Positions 21,335-32,545 of a DNA stretch of 64,000 bases are shown piece after piece. A program made the position numbers and the translations under genes. Each line of letters opens with the position of its first letter. Position 1 is the stretch's first letter. This stretch comes from Daphnia pulex (taxonomy: Eukaryota; Arthropoda; Branchiopoda; Diplostraca; Daphniidae), in assembly GCF_021134715.1 (NCBI RefSeq), contig NC_060020.1, positions 8,184,001 to 8,248,000 on the forward strand. Direction: 5' to 3'. The notes below the pieces were generated by a model. That model was not told where the DNA came from. It searched no databases and worked only from the letters and a program-made list of their open reading frames with translations.

Positions 21335-22986
21335 TTAAAGTCCTTTATACTTCCAGAGGAAACGGGCTACCAATGGCAAGTGATCAGAAGGTGAAGCCAA
21401 TGATGGCAAGCCCCCAAGGCCATCTAATTCTTGTCCCGCTAATAGTCCTAAGCGACTTAGCAACTGCAGGTTCGGGTTCTTGAATTGAAAACCGCTGTTA
21501 ACAAAACACATGAATTAGTTTAATTATAAAAATATGACGAAATGTGATAAGAATACTTGTGAAAAATGTAGTCAACAGTGACCCATTCGTTCTGGAAAGT
21601 GGTCGCTTCATTAGCTCCATTTAAACGGTTTAGACGATGAGGATAAACGGATTGCAACTGAAGCTGATGTGATAGCTGGCCAGTGGAAAACCGTTCGACA
21701 GAAGATTCACCATTTGACAATTGAGAGCTTGAATGGCCCACAAGAGGTATTCGTCGTTCAGTTGCATGGAGGTGTTGGCACTGGTCTGTGACATTCAGAT
21801 GCGGTGGTATCAATTCCTTATCAAGCACGTGTCCACGATCCTCAGGAGTCAATTGCCTTCGACTTAGTCCTTTAAATTGTAGAGAACCACGTGTGATGAA
21901 GTCGTAGATGCTAGTGTTCGGTGTCAAGTTGAAATCTCCTGTCAGGATTGTGGGGTGGTAAGAAATTCCATTATTGTTCTTGGAAGTTGCTTTACTTGAA
22001 TTGAAAGCGATGAGGTCTAATTCTGCGAAAAGCAGCTGTAATTGAGCAAGCTTAATATCGTGTCGTCTCGGATTGTAAAGAAGATGTGTGGTAGCAACAA
22101 CGATAAACGGTAAATCTTCATCTGCAGAATTTCTTGAGTGCAAAATGCGCGGGGTAAGTAATGCTATTAGACCAATATTGTCTCGGTCAAGAAGCTCTAC
22201 GTCTGGCTTGCAGTATTCAACTGATATGCTATTCTTCAATTCAAACTTGGAATCTCGGAAAAATATAGCGCATCCATCCGGTTTGTCCCCGGTTCGCTTC
22301 TTGAAAACTCCCGTAAAACCCATTGCTGTGAGTTTGGGAACATAGAATGTTTCGTAGTGGTCTGATTGAACCTCTTGAAGGCATAAAACATCTGCTTGAT
22401 TGTCTCTAACTTCTCGTAGAATTCTTTCAGCACGACTGTTCCAGTCAAGAGCCTCAGGATCTGCTTTCCTGTACAGGTAAGTATGTTCTTCCAAAAGATG
22501 TTGAGCCAACACATTGTAAGATAGAACTGTAAACTTAAGAGACTGTGCTGGGGGCCTGATTTGTCGTTGTTGAAGCTCTCTGCCAAACTTTGTATACTCC
22601 CATTTTCTTAAAGAACTCAATCGATAACGAAGTTTCTTCTCTTTGAGTTTGATGGGATCAATCTCTGATTCTTCATATAAAAGATTTGCACATCCATATG
22701 CATATGCTTGTCTTCGCTGCTGATTTCCACTGACTTGAGTTCTGTTCTGAGTAGGTGCTTGTGATCCTGATGTTCCCATACCAGCTTTTCTGATCGCTTG
22801 GTTGCTGGATGAATGATGGAAATATCTTACAGACGAATATCTTTTAAAATGTTTTTGTTGTTCATTAGACATTGTGATGTCTTTTCCATTAAAAGTCACA
22901 AGAGAAAGTCGTTGACACAAAAATCCGCACCTGGATGACGAAATCGTGCGGAATAAGAGGCACCTGCAAGGTATTGAAGTAAACAT
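21335..22986 (-). CDS. angel: Angel homolog (CCR4-type endonuclease/exonuclease/phosphatase family nuclease)
   Basis: Two exons: 22986-21557 and 21494-21335; the junction gives 'VDYIFH|NGFQFKNP'. About 529 aa. Family landmarks are 'LSYNVLAQHLLEEH' (about residue 155), 'CLQEVQSDHYETFY' with metal-binding Glu205, 'TTHLLYNPRRHDIKLAQLQ' with His301, 'TGDFNLTPNTSIYDFI' with Asp351/Asn353, and terminal 'SPSDHLPLVARF' with the catalytic SDH. The family comprises CCR4-related enzymes; human ANGEL2 has 2',3'-cyclic phosphatase activity, and which activity applies here is unknown. The first 35 residues are Arg/Ser-rich without acids, so mitochondrial import or a downstream Met39 start are both possible. 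The 80-residue loop after 'LTPNTS' is Gln/Ser-rich. Confidence 0.93.
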
Positions 22987-23346
22987 ATTTGCTTTAAGCT
23001 ATGAAAGACTTGTAGAAGGAAGAAATTTCAATATCACTCAAAGAAGGTAGCGCAGCATCTCAGAAACACTTGCAAGCCACGAGAAATATACTGTGACAGT
23101 GTGACCTCAATTTTGCAAAAACTTACGTCAGATCACGTGATGACAGGGTGAAAGAAAGAAAGAGAAAACTTGTATCAGAGGTTGAACGACCTCTAACGAC
23201 GTCTACCACTATTACGCAGCCAATCAAAGCAGACACCAAAATAAATATCCACGCATTAGTCCTTTGTATTTGCGGAATGATTATTATTCTCGGTCAATGT
23301 TTGTTTATTTTACAAAATTGTCACAATTAACATAGTAGTATCACGC
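22987..23346. other. Promoter-side spacer between two minus-strand genes
   Basis: 360 bp between the angel start and the stop of the 149-aa gene. It contains the reverse-strand AATAAA of the upstream gene at about 23,304 and presumably the angel promoter. Nothing else recognised. Confidence 0.4.
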
Positions 23347-23915
23347 CTAGACAAAGTAGCTGCTTATCTTTATCTGCCTTTCTTCCTGGTTCTGCTGTGA
23401 TAAAGCTGTGTGCAAATCCTTTAGCTTGATTTCAGGCTTGTTCAAACTAACACTCATAATCAACATTTTTTCACAATTTGACAATGATTCATACAACCCT
23501 AAAATAATTATGTCAATACAAGTTATTATAGGACATTGTCTAAATTTAAACAACCTAGTTTGCCTGTTTTTGGTTCCATGAAAATGGGCTGTTTGAGGTC
23601 ATTGTCCTTCACTATGAATGCTAATTTTAAGTTGGGAGTTGAAGTGGAAGTAGGTTCAAATGCAGAAAGTTTACTGAAGGTGCCATATGTTTGAAAAACT
23701 GTCTTGGTTGCTTCTATCAACTCCTTAAAATAGAAAATGATTTGAAATTTTTTTTATTTTTTCTTAACTTAAAGCTGCTATAATACTTTCCACAGTTGGC
23801 TGTCCATCCATTCAAAGGTGTCATATTCTTTTTCTTTAATGATAATTTTGCACCGAATGAAACGGAATTCGACTGGAACAAGACAGTTCTTGTTAATCTG
23901 AAAAGTAAACGACAT
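23347..23915 (-). CDS. Unrecognised conserved-looking 149-aa protein, three exons
   Basis: Exons 23915-23787, 23723-23555 and 23498-23347 join in frame with GT..AG borders. The protein begins 'MSFTFQINKNCLVPVEFRFI', continues 'EKEYDTFEWMDSQLWK', 'LKLAFIVKDNDLKQPIFM' and ends 'QQNQEERQIKISSYFV'. No signal peptide, membrane span or motif that I can name. The tight gene structure, short introns and polyadenylation signal 38 bp past the stop support a real gene. It may share a regulatory region with angel 361 bp downstream. Confidence 0.75.
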
Positions 23916-24386
23916 ACCACGCAAGCATTATTTTTTTTTTACATTTTCCTTTTTATTTATTATTGAATTTATTCCTACAAAATGTTATCTTCACCTTAAA
24001 ATTTTCAAAAATTGATCGACTCATATTAAACGTCCGACGATTATAAATCAATCATTTCACCGTATAAACTATAAAGTTAGTAGCCTACCAAGTCTACAGA
24101 CTACCTTCGTAAATAACAGAAACGCCACCTAGCAGAAAATCTTTTAAACTATTTAAAAAATTTCTTGGCGCTCAAGCCGGTGTGGCATTCCTTGCCATCC
24201 GGTCGTTGGGTACGGTATTCACATTATCCTCAATATTTTTTAAAGAAGATGTTGCAATATCACGCGACGCTTAAAATTTCGCTTATTTGTTTAATGCTGC
24301 AGAATAGCATGTTTTACACTGCGACGTGAAGTAAACTTTAACTGGGCTCTGTTTGTATAATAATGGAAAAGTAACTCAATTACCAA
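23916..24386. other. Non-coding, includes one copy of a dispersed repeat
   Basis: Upstream of the 149-aa gene. 24,123-24,300 matches 34,170-34,347. The rest shows nothing. Confidence 0.5.
24123..24300. repeat. Dispersed repeat, copy A (about 178 bp)
   Basis: It begins CGCCACCTAGCAGAAAA, includes TTTCTTGGCGCTCAAGCC and 'GATGTTGC...GCGACGCTTAAA', and ends TTTAATGCTGC. The same landmarks in the same order and orientation recur at 34,170-34,347 with substitutions and small indels. Confidence 0.8.
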
Positions 24387-24976
24387 CAGTGTTCGGAACG
24401 TCACGGAGTTTTCAGTGACTTAGAAAAAATTTGCACGTCATACGTCATTTGAAAACCTAACGTCAAAAGTCAAAAAACAAAAGTCAACGTAACTGCCAAA
24501 AAAAATTACGTCACCGTCATGACTTAAGTCACAAAATAAGTCATGTATTTTTACGCTATTTGACAGGTGGTTTTTACAAGTTTAAAGCAATTTTTAGAAA
24601 TATTAACATTTCCAACATTGAATCGGACAACTTATTTCTTCTTATTGTTAAAATTAATGCTGCTAAGCTAAAAAGACGCTCTACTGGAGCGCTAGTTGGA
24701 ATGACAGTATTATATTTTACAAACAAAGATTTAATCTGTGGATAATTATCAAGCATTCCTATAGAGGTGTCGAAAAAATCTTCCGATCCACGGCATTGTT
24801 CGTCAACATTGCCAGATGACGTTTTTATTTTGACTTTTTTTAAGATTCCAAATTTTTTTCACGTCAAACGTCAACGTAAAAGTCACGCATAAATTTTATT
24901 TCAGTCGCAGTCGACGTATACGTCAAAATTTGACTTAAGTCATGACTTAAGTCAATTGGTGACGTTCCTAACACTG
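24387..24976 (-). mobile_element. 590-bp hAT transposon deletion derivative
   Basis: Termini are CAGTGTTCGGAACGTCAC and, inverted, CAGTGTTAGGAACGTCAC. The 8-bp duplication ATTACCAA flanks it (24379-24386, 24977-24984), the hAT signature. On the minus strand 24,756-24,574 encodes the end of a hAT transposase: 'YPQIKSLFVKYNTVIPTSAP', 'VERLFSLAALILTIRRNKLS', the C-terminal dimerisation domain. The rest of the transposase is deleted. Subterminal regions repeat GTCA/TGAC-rich motifs, typical transposase-binding repeats. Confidence 0.93.
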
Positions 24977-24984
24977 ATTACCAA

Positions 24985-26100
24985 TAATTGTTGCGAAGGA
25001 TGACTCGGCTGTTCATGATTATGATGGGAATAGATGACGACGAATGCTGTTCAGAATAAGTTCCACGGCCGCTGTCTACCGCGCTGACGGCTGCAATACT
25101 CATAACTAAGTATCCGCAATCCGGCCGAAGTCGAAATTATTGTTGACTCCATTGTTGTTGCTGCTGCAGTAAAAGTTGTTGATGATGAGCTAGTAACACA
25201 CTATAAATTGTATTCCATGGAGCAGTCAACCGTCTATGGCTGAGAATAATCTTTTAAAGTAGGCTACATGAAAACAACTGGCTTGATGACGAAGCTGATG
25301 AAAATTTCTGTTGGATCATTATTCCGTGATTACACAAGGCGTAGAGAATCTTTTGAAGTTGAGTGATCCGCTGAAACACTGAAAACAAAATAACTGAAAA
25401 ATTGAAAATGAGATAACACTGAAACGCTAAAGGCGGCCGGAATCATTTCTATAAAAATATCTTTCAACTTCCGTCTAGACGCACGTTGGAAACAACTAGC
25501 GACGGCCTGTTTTTGAGACATAATCGGCGCAATCCGGACGATATTTCGCTCGGCTGTATCAGGAAAAAGATGGCACCCAAATTAAAAGCAGGTTTCTCTT
25601 CTTCTAAAAACATGGAGTGTGTATGAAGCGATTCCATAAAGATACGCGACCTGAGTTGACAAGACGACCACATTTTCGTAATTTTATTTTTTGTGCTATT
25701 CATCGTGCAGCCACGTACGTTTCCCAAATTGATCGTCCCGTTTTCGTATTAAACTTAAAGCATGGTATTTAGGCTTAAGGTTGAAGCATGGTTTTAATAT
25801 TAAAGCCTCGATAAAATTAAACCTCGTCTCTTTCTCTCCAAACGAAAGCAGACGACACCAATTCTAATTAGCCAATATAGCCTATAGCTATAGCCATGCT
25901 AAGATATCGATAGAAATCAGTAATCAACCGTTGTCGACATTCTAGCTTTTAATCCAAACTTTTTTACTTGTTATAAAAAAATTAATTGAGATTAACAAAT
26001 TGAATTTGGATTGAATTCTATTTTATTGAATTGAGGGAAATTTCATTTTATGATTGACAAACTAGAAAACTGTTAAAGTCGTTGCTCAAGCATCTCCCCA
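24985..26100. other. Non-coding
   Basis: No gene recognised. A minus-strand AATAAA at about 26,023-26,029 probably serves the 657-aa gene to the right. Confidence 0.4.
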
Positions 26101-26123
26101 GTGTAGCGCGTCATCCTACTCCG

Positions 26124-26216
26124 TTCCTCCTCGGTTCCTCCTCGGTTCCTCCTCGGTTCCTCCTCGGTTCCTCCTCCGTTCCTCCTCGGTTCCTCCTCCG
26201 TTTCTCCTCGATTCCT
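26124..26216. repeat. 11-bp minisatellite, about eight units
   Basis: Tandem units of TCCTCGGTTCC with a few TCCTCCGTTCC variants, degenerating at the right. It lies just past the stop of the 657-aa gene, in its 3' UTR side. Confidence 0.85.
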
Positions 26217-26252
26217 CCGTTCCTTCCTGATTCCACCAGTCACCGCCGTCAC

Positions 26253-28226
26253 TTATAGATCCTTTTCTGTACGTTTCTGATGAGACTTTTTCTTATGATG
26301 ACGATGCTTCTTGTCAGTCTTAGCAGCCGGTTCTTCGGGAATAGAAATTGATGTCCTGTTTCTCCCCAACCCGACCACCGATCCAACACTCGACAACACC
26401 GATTCAACACCAAACAACACCGACCTACCGGCGGACAGCGCAGTCGAACTGATTCCCCCCACGGCGCGTCTTAGTAGTCCCGGACGGACGGGTTCCTCGG
26501 GCTTTTCAGGTTTCTCTTCAGAGTGTTTCGGTCTAGACAAATGACTCTCAGAATGACGACGTTTCTTTTCATGTCGTCTCCTTACCTTCCGGGTACCAGT
26601 GGCTTCCGTCTCCAACCGAGATTCAACTGTCCGAGTAGAAGGCAAAATCTCAACAGCCTCTCGTATTGGATCCAGATCGGCCTCTGGGTTTGGTGCAATC
26701 TCATTTTCATCCGGTACTGCTGCTACAGTCACAATCTCCTTTGTTATCTTTTTGACATGGTGTGCTTCCGGATTGGACGGCAATTTAACATCCAGTTCAG
26801 ATTTCTCTGAGGTGTCGGCTTCTGGTGTTTGGGGATCCTCATCAACTAAGACCTCGTCCTGGACATCCAACTTCTTTTCATCCGGTTTTTCTTCAGCATC
26901 ATTTTCTGCGATAGATTTCTCATCCGGTTCCTGTTTTTTATGCAAAATCGGATCGACAAGTGAATGCCACATTCGGCTTGCTAATCCGGGATGTTCAGGT
27001 AAGACAGCATTGTCTGCCATCGGTTGAGCAGTTTCTTCTAATTTAGGGTGAGAATGACCTGTGTCACTTTCCTTCTTTTCCGGTTCTGAGGTAATGACTT
27101 TTTCAGTGGATGCCTCATCCTGAAAATCCGTCTGCTTCTCATCCGGTTTGTCTTCCGCTTCATTTCCTGCAATCGGTTTCTCATCCGGTTCCGGTTTCTT
27201 GGAATGCCAAATCGGATCGACCATCGAATGCCACATTCGGTTCGCCAATCCGGGATGGTCGGGTAAGTCAGCGTTGTGGACATCTTCTTCTTCGGGTCCA
27301 ATTTTCTTCAGGGAACGAGACGGAGTCATCTCTTTGTGGGCATTCACTTGTTTATGAATTGCCTTTTCAGTCAACTCAAATTCCTGCAGCTCAGTCTTTT
27401 CATCCGCATCCAAATGTTTAATGTTTTTTACTTTCCTGACAGGTAGGCGTTTTTGGGACACTACAGGGATCGACGGGTTGTAAGTGGTGGGAGGAGCAGG
27501 ATTGGCTCGGAATTGTCTTTTGCTCGTGAAATTGTCAAAATTTTTCTTCTTGTCCGGTAAAGGAACTTTTTCAGGTGATGTTTCATTATGCGGATGCAAA
27601 ATTGGGTCAATCATCGAGTGCCACATTCGGTTTACAAGTCCGGGAGCGTTGCCTTTCTTGGCAACTTCAGTCTTGGTTATCTTGGGAGTCGAGAGAACAG
27701 GTTTGGCTTTGAAAGGCTTCAAATCTGTCCCGTCCGTATTCTTGGCGTCAGGTTTCTTGGTCATTACAGTCTTGCTTTTCTTAGGAGTTTGGTAAGGCTT
27801 ATTGTAGTGACTGCTGGGAACAGGGTTGGCTTTGAAAGGTTTCGGTTTCAAATCTGTCCCGTCAGTCTTCTTAATAGCGCTTGTCAATTCAGGTTTCGGG
27901 GAAAAAGACCAATCACGCGGATGGATCTTTTTGTCCAAATGAGTTGGTAATGGACGGATAGTCTGGGATTTGGGAATGGCTGCCGTGATTGAGGTCGAGC
28001 CAAATCCTTGAAAACGGAATCCAACTTTGGGCATTTGTGGGGCCCCATCAGCCATGGTGAAATTAGCTGGTACTAAATGGATTTTATCCGGATTCAAAGT
28101 CATTGGTTTGATCGCATTGACTGTTGGTTTTGCCAATTTGACCGGTCTCTTATTGTCGATTTTGGATTTGACTAAAGGAAATTCTTTTTTCGTTCCGGGA
28201 AGTTTTCGAATTGGTTGAGTATTCAT
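26253..28226 (-). CDS. 657-aa low-complexity protein with a repeated 'PGLxNRMWHSMxDPIxH' motif
   Basis: Single open exon; family not recognised. The N-terminal third is Lys/Pro-rich with a repeated 'TDGTDLKPKPFKANPV' type unit. The motif 'PGLVNRMWHSMIDPILH' occurs at about residues 194-210 and returns at about 321-337 and 412-428, each followed by an acidic 'PEPDEKxxAxNEAEDKPDEK'-type segment. Residues about 580-622 turn Gly/Ser/Val-rich ('GISSTALSAGRSVLFGVES'), possibly an amphipathic or membrane-seeking stretch that begins with a diverged 'PGLLRR'. The C-terminus is His/Lys-rich ('KKHRHHKKKSHQKR'). There is no signal peptide. A minus-strand TATA box (TATATAAAGAGG) lies about 90 bp upstream and AATAAA about 225 bp past the stop. 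Confidence 0.8.
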   Translation of the reverse strand: MNTQPIRKLPGTKKEFPLVKSKIDNKRPVKLAKPTVNAIKPMTLNPDKIHLVPANFTMADGAPQMPKVGFRFQGFGSTSITAAIPKSQTIRPLPTHLDKKIHPRDWSFSPKPELTSAIKKTDGTDLKPKPFKANPVPSSHYNKPYQTPKKSKTVMTKKPDAKNTDGTDLKPFKAKPVLSTPKITKTEVAKKGNAPGLVNRMWHSMIDPILHPHNETSPEKVPLPDKKKNFDNFTSKRQFRANPAPPTTYNPSIPVVSQKRLPVRKVKNIKHLDADEKTELQEFELTEKAIHKQVNAHKEMTPSRSLKKIGPEEEDVHNADLPDHPGLANRMWHSMVDPIWHSKKPEPDEKPIAGNEAEDKPDEKQTDFQDEASTEKVITSEPEKKESDTGHSHPKLEETAQPMADNAVLPEHPGLASRMWHSLVDPILHKKQEPDEKSIAENDAEEKPDEKKLDVQDEVLVDEDPQTPEADTSEKSELDVKLPSNPEAHHVKKITKEIVTVAAVPDENEIAPNPEADLDPIREAVEILPSTRTVESRLETEATGTRKVRRRHEKKRRHSESHLSRPKHSEEKPEKPEEPVRPGLLRRAVGGISSTALSAGRSVLFGVESVLSSVGSVVGLGRNRTSISIPEEPAAKTDKKHRHHKKKSHQKRTEKDL

Positions 28227-28310
28227 TCCCGTTTTTGAGTTCGTATTCCGTTTTTGAGTTCGTATTCGTAGGTTAATACAGAACGTATGATTAAGGTAGG
28301 TGGAGAGCCC

Positions 28311-28322
28311 CCTCTTTATATA
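28311..28322 (-). promoter_or_regulatory. TATA box of the 657-aa gene
   Basis: Minus strand reads TATATAAAGAGG, about 90 bp before the ATG at 28226. It agrees with the TATA consensus, and the gap leaves room for a start site and short 5' UTR. Confidence 0.6.
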
Positions 28323-29925
28323 GTACCTAGCTATCCCAAAATTTCATCAGCAAACCCCTGTCACCACTGATTTTGCTCCATTTTTTGATTAATTGTTTAA
28401 CGAAAATTGTTTTAAATTAGATAATATCATCTCTTGCTATTTTAGCAATAATGTTCAATCATAATTAAAATAATTAATCAATTCAAACTTATTTTTTATC
28501 CGAAATTAGTTTTCTTATTTTGAAGATGATCAAAAAGTCCTGTCCGTTCCTGTCCATTCCTGTCCAGTCCTGCGTGTCGTCAATGTATGCATGGGTAGAT
28601 CCATCTAGGTGCGAATTATGTAATCACATATTTTTTACTTATGAATTAGGACTAATATGAACATTTATTGGGGAATTGGAATTAATTTAACAATACAGAT
28701 AGGATATATAACAAAAAGGTAAATTTAACTTACAATTTTCTCAAGTTTCTTAAGTAACTCTTATTGTCCTTACACTAAAATAGCAAATATTCTCTAATAA
28801 TCCTGGGCGTACAAATTAGCAAATTGATAAGAATCCTTAACAAATAAATGAATCACAAAATAAATAAAAACGTATTCTGTTAGCTATGACACTCATCCAT
28901 CAATTTCTTTCTCCTGACAATACCTGAAAGTGAGACAGTTGCTATCATGACATTATACGATGCCGGCTGCACAAAATTCGAATTTAAAAAAAATTGATTG
29001 AACTTATATTATGTTTGGGTGATTGTTGAATAACTGCCAATATTCGCTGTCCGGTTTTTCCCCGCTGTGGATACCTGCATGGGGGTTTTGTGACTTTGTG
29101 AGGCCTCTTACAATAACGTTAAGATATAGTAATCACGGTCACCAGCCAGCATTTTTTTTTTTTTCATGTCGTAAACGGCGCGCCATACTTAGCATGCTCA
29201 TTTTGATGAGAGAATAGCAGGTTCTTCTCAATTCTCACCAACAACACTGCCCTCTCCTTTTTAAATTTCGCCCTAATTAGTTGAACCGCTGTTTATTCAT
29301 CTAATCGTCAGCTGTGAACAGGATCCGGGATCCCGTACGACACCCGTCACTGAGTTGCCATCCACTTCGCTTAAAAAATCGTCCTAGAAGAAAATCAAGA
29401 AGAAAACGTACATAACAAAGAAGAATTTCAATACGGAACAGAAAAGGAGGTGCGAAAGATGTGAAACTGAAATACCCGATTTGGGGGAAACGTGTAGGCT
29501 ATAGACTAGAATCAGACAAGAGACGATACGGTGAGAGAACATTAAATCGCATTAAATCGTGAAGGCCGACACCCAGTGGCGTTTTCCCTCCCCAGGGCCC
29601 AGAGTAATAACCTGTAACGGATCACAACATGACTAATAAGATCCCCAGCTTCTCCACTGGGAAGAGGGCTTGTGTGCTTGTGAGTGCAATATGAAACTTC
29701 TCTATATTTTTCAAAATGTCCTAATGGGAAATTGGGAATAGCCTGTGGGAATAACTAAATTTTATTATGCTTTCATTGGAATCGTGAAAAAATGCGCAAA
29801 TATAAAGGCTACGTGGTTTTTCTAATTACAATTCTTGTCATTTATTTCTCGGCTGACATTGTGTTTTTGTCTCCAGATCTGTGAATATTTCCAAACTTGT
29901 TTTTTTTAAATTAAATAGTGCGAAG
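28323..29925. other. Intergenic DNA between divergent genes
   Basis: AT-rich. 28,538-28,571 is a short tandem repeat of TCCTGTCC(N)T-type units. The right end presumably holds the promoter of the leucine-rich-repeat gene; no clear TATA box. Nothing coding. Confidence 0.45.
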
Positions 29926-31587
29926 ATGCCTACCGTGAAAAGTGTAAAATCTCTCTTTCAACTGTGCGTAGCATTTATTGTCTCTATTATCGAAGATAGT
30001 GATTTTCCAGTTAAACCATCGACGAATAATGAAGTGCCAATGGAGCTAGAAGAAGTTGTCAATCCATTTCATCAGCTGCGTGAGTCAAATAAAAAAGTTA
30101 GCCTTTTAGAAAAAAATTTATCTTCTTAAACCTAAACATTGTCGTATTTATGTTTGAATGTCTCTTTAGCCATAAGCGTCTTAGAACAAATAATCGTCAA
30201 CGTCAATTTCGCGTACCATACCTATGGCAAGCCCACAAACACATTTTTTCTTGAATATCTGATAAGCCCACAACTCAGATTCTTCAGATTTCATTATTAC
30301 ACCGAAGAATACTTGACAGTTTTCCCCCAGTTCGGAAAATTGCTTTCTTTGAACTTGCGATACACAAAAGCAGGGGACAATTGTTTACATCTAATAGGAA
30401 ATTATTGTAAAAATTTAAGGTACGTGAAATCTAAATCTGTTTAAAATATTGTTCATTTTGTAAATGCCTTTTTTAATGGTTTCATGAATAGAATGTTGGA
30501 TATTCACCACTGCCATCAGCGAATCACAGACATTGGAGTTCGATCGCTATGTTTCAATTACGACGATCTAGAGAAACCTTCTGGTTTATGTAAGACCCTC
30601 CAGTATTTGCTGATGTACTGCACTAGTGTTACAAAACAAGGAGCTCAATTGGCCATAAATAATCTAACAAAGTTAAAAAGCCTTCATCATGAAAGTACCT
30701 TCGAAGTCTTGGTAGAGTTCATTCAGAAGCGGTTGGATCAAAATTTGTCGGAAATTCCGAATATGTTTTCCTTGGTGAATCTTAGAATAGGTTACGTCAC
30801 TCCATACAGAAAAGGTAGTCTGGGACAAGTGGTGCAGCTCATTTCGTCATCACTTACTTCTGTTATCATTATTGCCATGAAGGAATTAACTGACACTGAT
30901 CTTTTAAGTTTGACGTCATTAAAAAACCTCAGACAATTTCATTTAAATTGTCCCAAAGAGCTTAAAGAATATAAAGGATTTGAAATCACGTTTAAAGGTA
31001 GTGTGGTTCCCTTATTGAAAAATACTGGAAATTTATTGGAGGTTCTTGACATTTGTTTCTTTCCTGTCGTCGATATTTGGACTGTTTTCAAATTTTGTCC
31101 TAATTTAAACTCTTTATTTTTCAAAACTCATTGCGAAAGCGTTACGGTCTTACCTGAAGACGAAATAACACTTTACCGCAACGAAAAGGAGCGGTTTATT
31201 TTGAAGAATCTTGAGACGCTATATTGTGGTTACAACATTTCGTCGGAAATCCTTCAGTTTCTTTTGTCCTTTCCTACACTAACAGATGTTACGGTTACTT
31301 ACTGTAACGCTCTCACTGACGAATTTTTACAGAACGCCGTAATAAGCTGTTTCAAATTTAATAACGTAAGAAGGTTCCATTTTACTTTTTGCTATTACAT
31401 CACAAAACGAGGTATAGATACCCTAATGGCGAATAGCAAGTTTGTCGAAGAAATCGATATTCAATTCTGTAAGAATTTGACGCACGGAAATGTTTACGAG
31501 TGGCACTTGCAAGCTAAAAAAGCAAATTTGAAATTAAACATACATTACAAAAATTCTGATGTTGAAATGTGCTATCGTACCAACTAG
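29926..31587 (+). CDS. Leucine-rich-repeat protein with an F-box-like N-terminus, about 499 aa
   Basis: Exons 29926-30079, 30170-30419 and 30492-31587 with GT..AG borders and matching phases. After a 45-residue leader, 'PFHQLPISVLEQIIVNVNF' resembles the first helix of an F-box. Irregular AMN1/FBXL-type repeats follow: 'KNLRMLDIHHCHQRITDIGV', 'LQYLLMYCTSVTKQGAQLA', 'LTDVTVTYCNALTDEFLQN', 'VEEIDIQFCKNLTHGNVY'. F-box/LRR proteins are substrate receptors of SCF ubiquitin ligases; that role is inferred, as the F-box match is weak. No signal peptide or membrane span. Confidence 0.75.
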
Positions 31588-32545
31588 CTGTTGGAAGTAT
31601 TATGTTTAATGGAAATACATGAATGCCAGTATGCCTTCTGTCGCCTTCTGTTTCACTGCCAATTATTCATTTATAATTTTGATTTATAATTCCTTAATGT
31701 TCTTAATTTTTAAACGGTTAAGCGGACAAGCAACACATCATAACGTTTCGTTGCCGATCATTTCATCGATTGATCAACAGAAAGAGAGAAGAAAGCGACG
31801 AACTGCGTGATTGGCTTCTTTGGATTCGTGACGTTATGTCGTTCCTTAATTCCTTTGCTGAAATAGTACGAGGCCCATCAACGACTCCAGCAGACAACCA
31901 AGTTCTTGGAAGATGTTGGAGAAGATGAGCTTGACTTGGGGCGAGTCGTCAAGACCAGTTGCCGGTTGAAAAATCACGCCAAATGAAATGATCGAGGTCG
32001 ATTTATGAGTAAACTGGGTGTCGACTGCCACTACCAACACTTAAAGTGCGTTCACACTGCCACTAACCAACGTTACGGAGCATAGCGTAGCGTAGCGCCA
32101 CCAGGTGTGACGGAAGAATATGTACTGTAGCGTAAGGGTGTTTTAAGCTCCTCCCACGCTCGTAAGGGTGTTGAGCGTGGGGAGGAGTTTAAATAAAACA
32201 TTCGTTATCATCTTTTTCGGTCATCTTTCTTCATCAGCTCCGGTCCTTTTCTTCCGAGTCTTCTTCAGCTCCGGTCGAGGCTCCGGTCCTCTTTTCACGA
32301 AAACTAAAACTGGCCACGAACTCTTGAAAGAAATACTCTCTTAACGACCCACATTTTTCCTTTTCCCCTCTTTTCTACTTCCTTTCTTATTTCGTCTTCT
32401 CCCACCTTCTCCTCTTCCTTCCCTCTGCCCTCCCTTCACTTTTTTAAATTTTATTCACAATTATTTTATTTTTACACAACCATTCAATGCGCATTATCGT
32501 ACACTAACGTAAATAACGAGAAGCAATAAAAATATATCTTTTATG
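31588..32545. other. Intergenic DNA with a hairpin
   Basis: Arms at 32,142-32,160 and 32,174-32,192 (core CTCCTCCCACGCT) form a short foldback; the left arm is preceded by GTAAGGGTGTT, which is repeated at about 32,162. A minus-strand AATAAA at about 32,465 probably serves the retropepsin gene. A chance-sized minus frame at 31,846-32,040 is not supported. Confidence 0.45.

Noticed and set aside
26124..26216. Possible CRISPR-like array
   Set aside because: The 11-bp units are head-to-tail with no spacers; it is a minisatellite.
26311..28218. Several plus-strand frames opposite the 657-aa gene
   Set aside because: Antisense shadows of a codon-biased repetitive gene; no splice or promoter signals.
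31846..32040. Minus-strand frame beginning 'MLVVAVDTQFTHKSTSIISF'
   Set aside because: Looks protein-like over 60 residues but has no partner exons or family that I can name; not enough to annotate.
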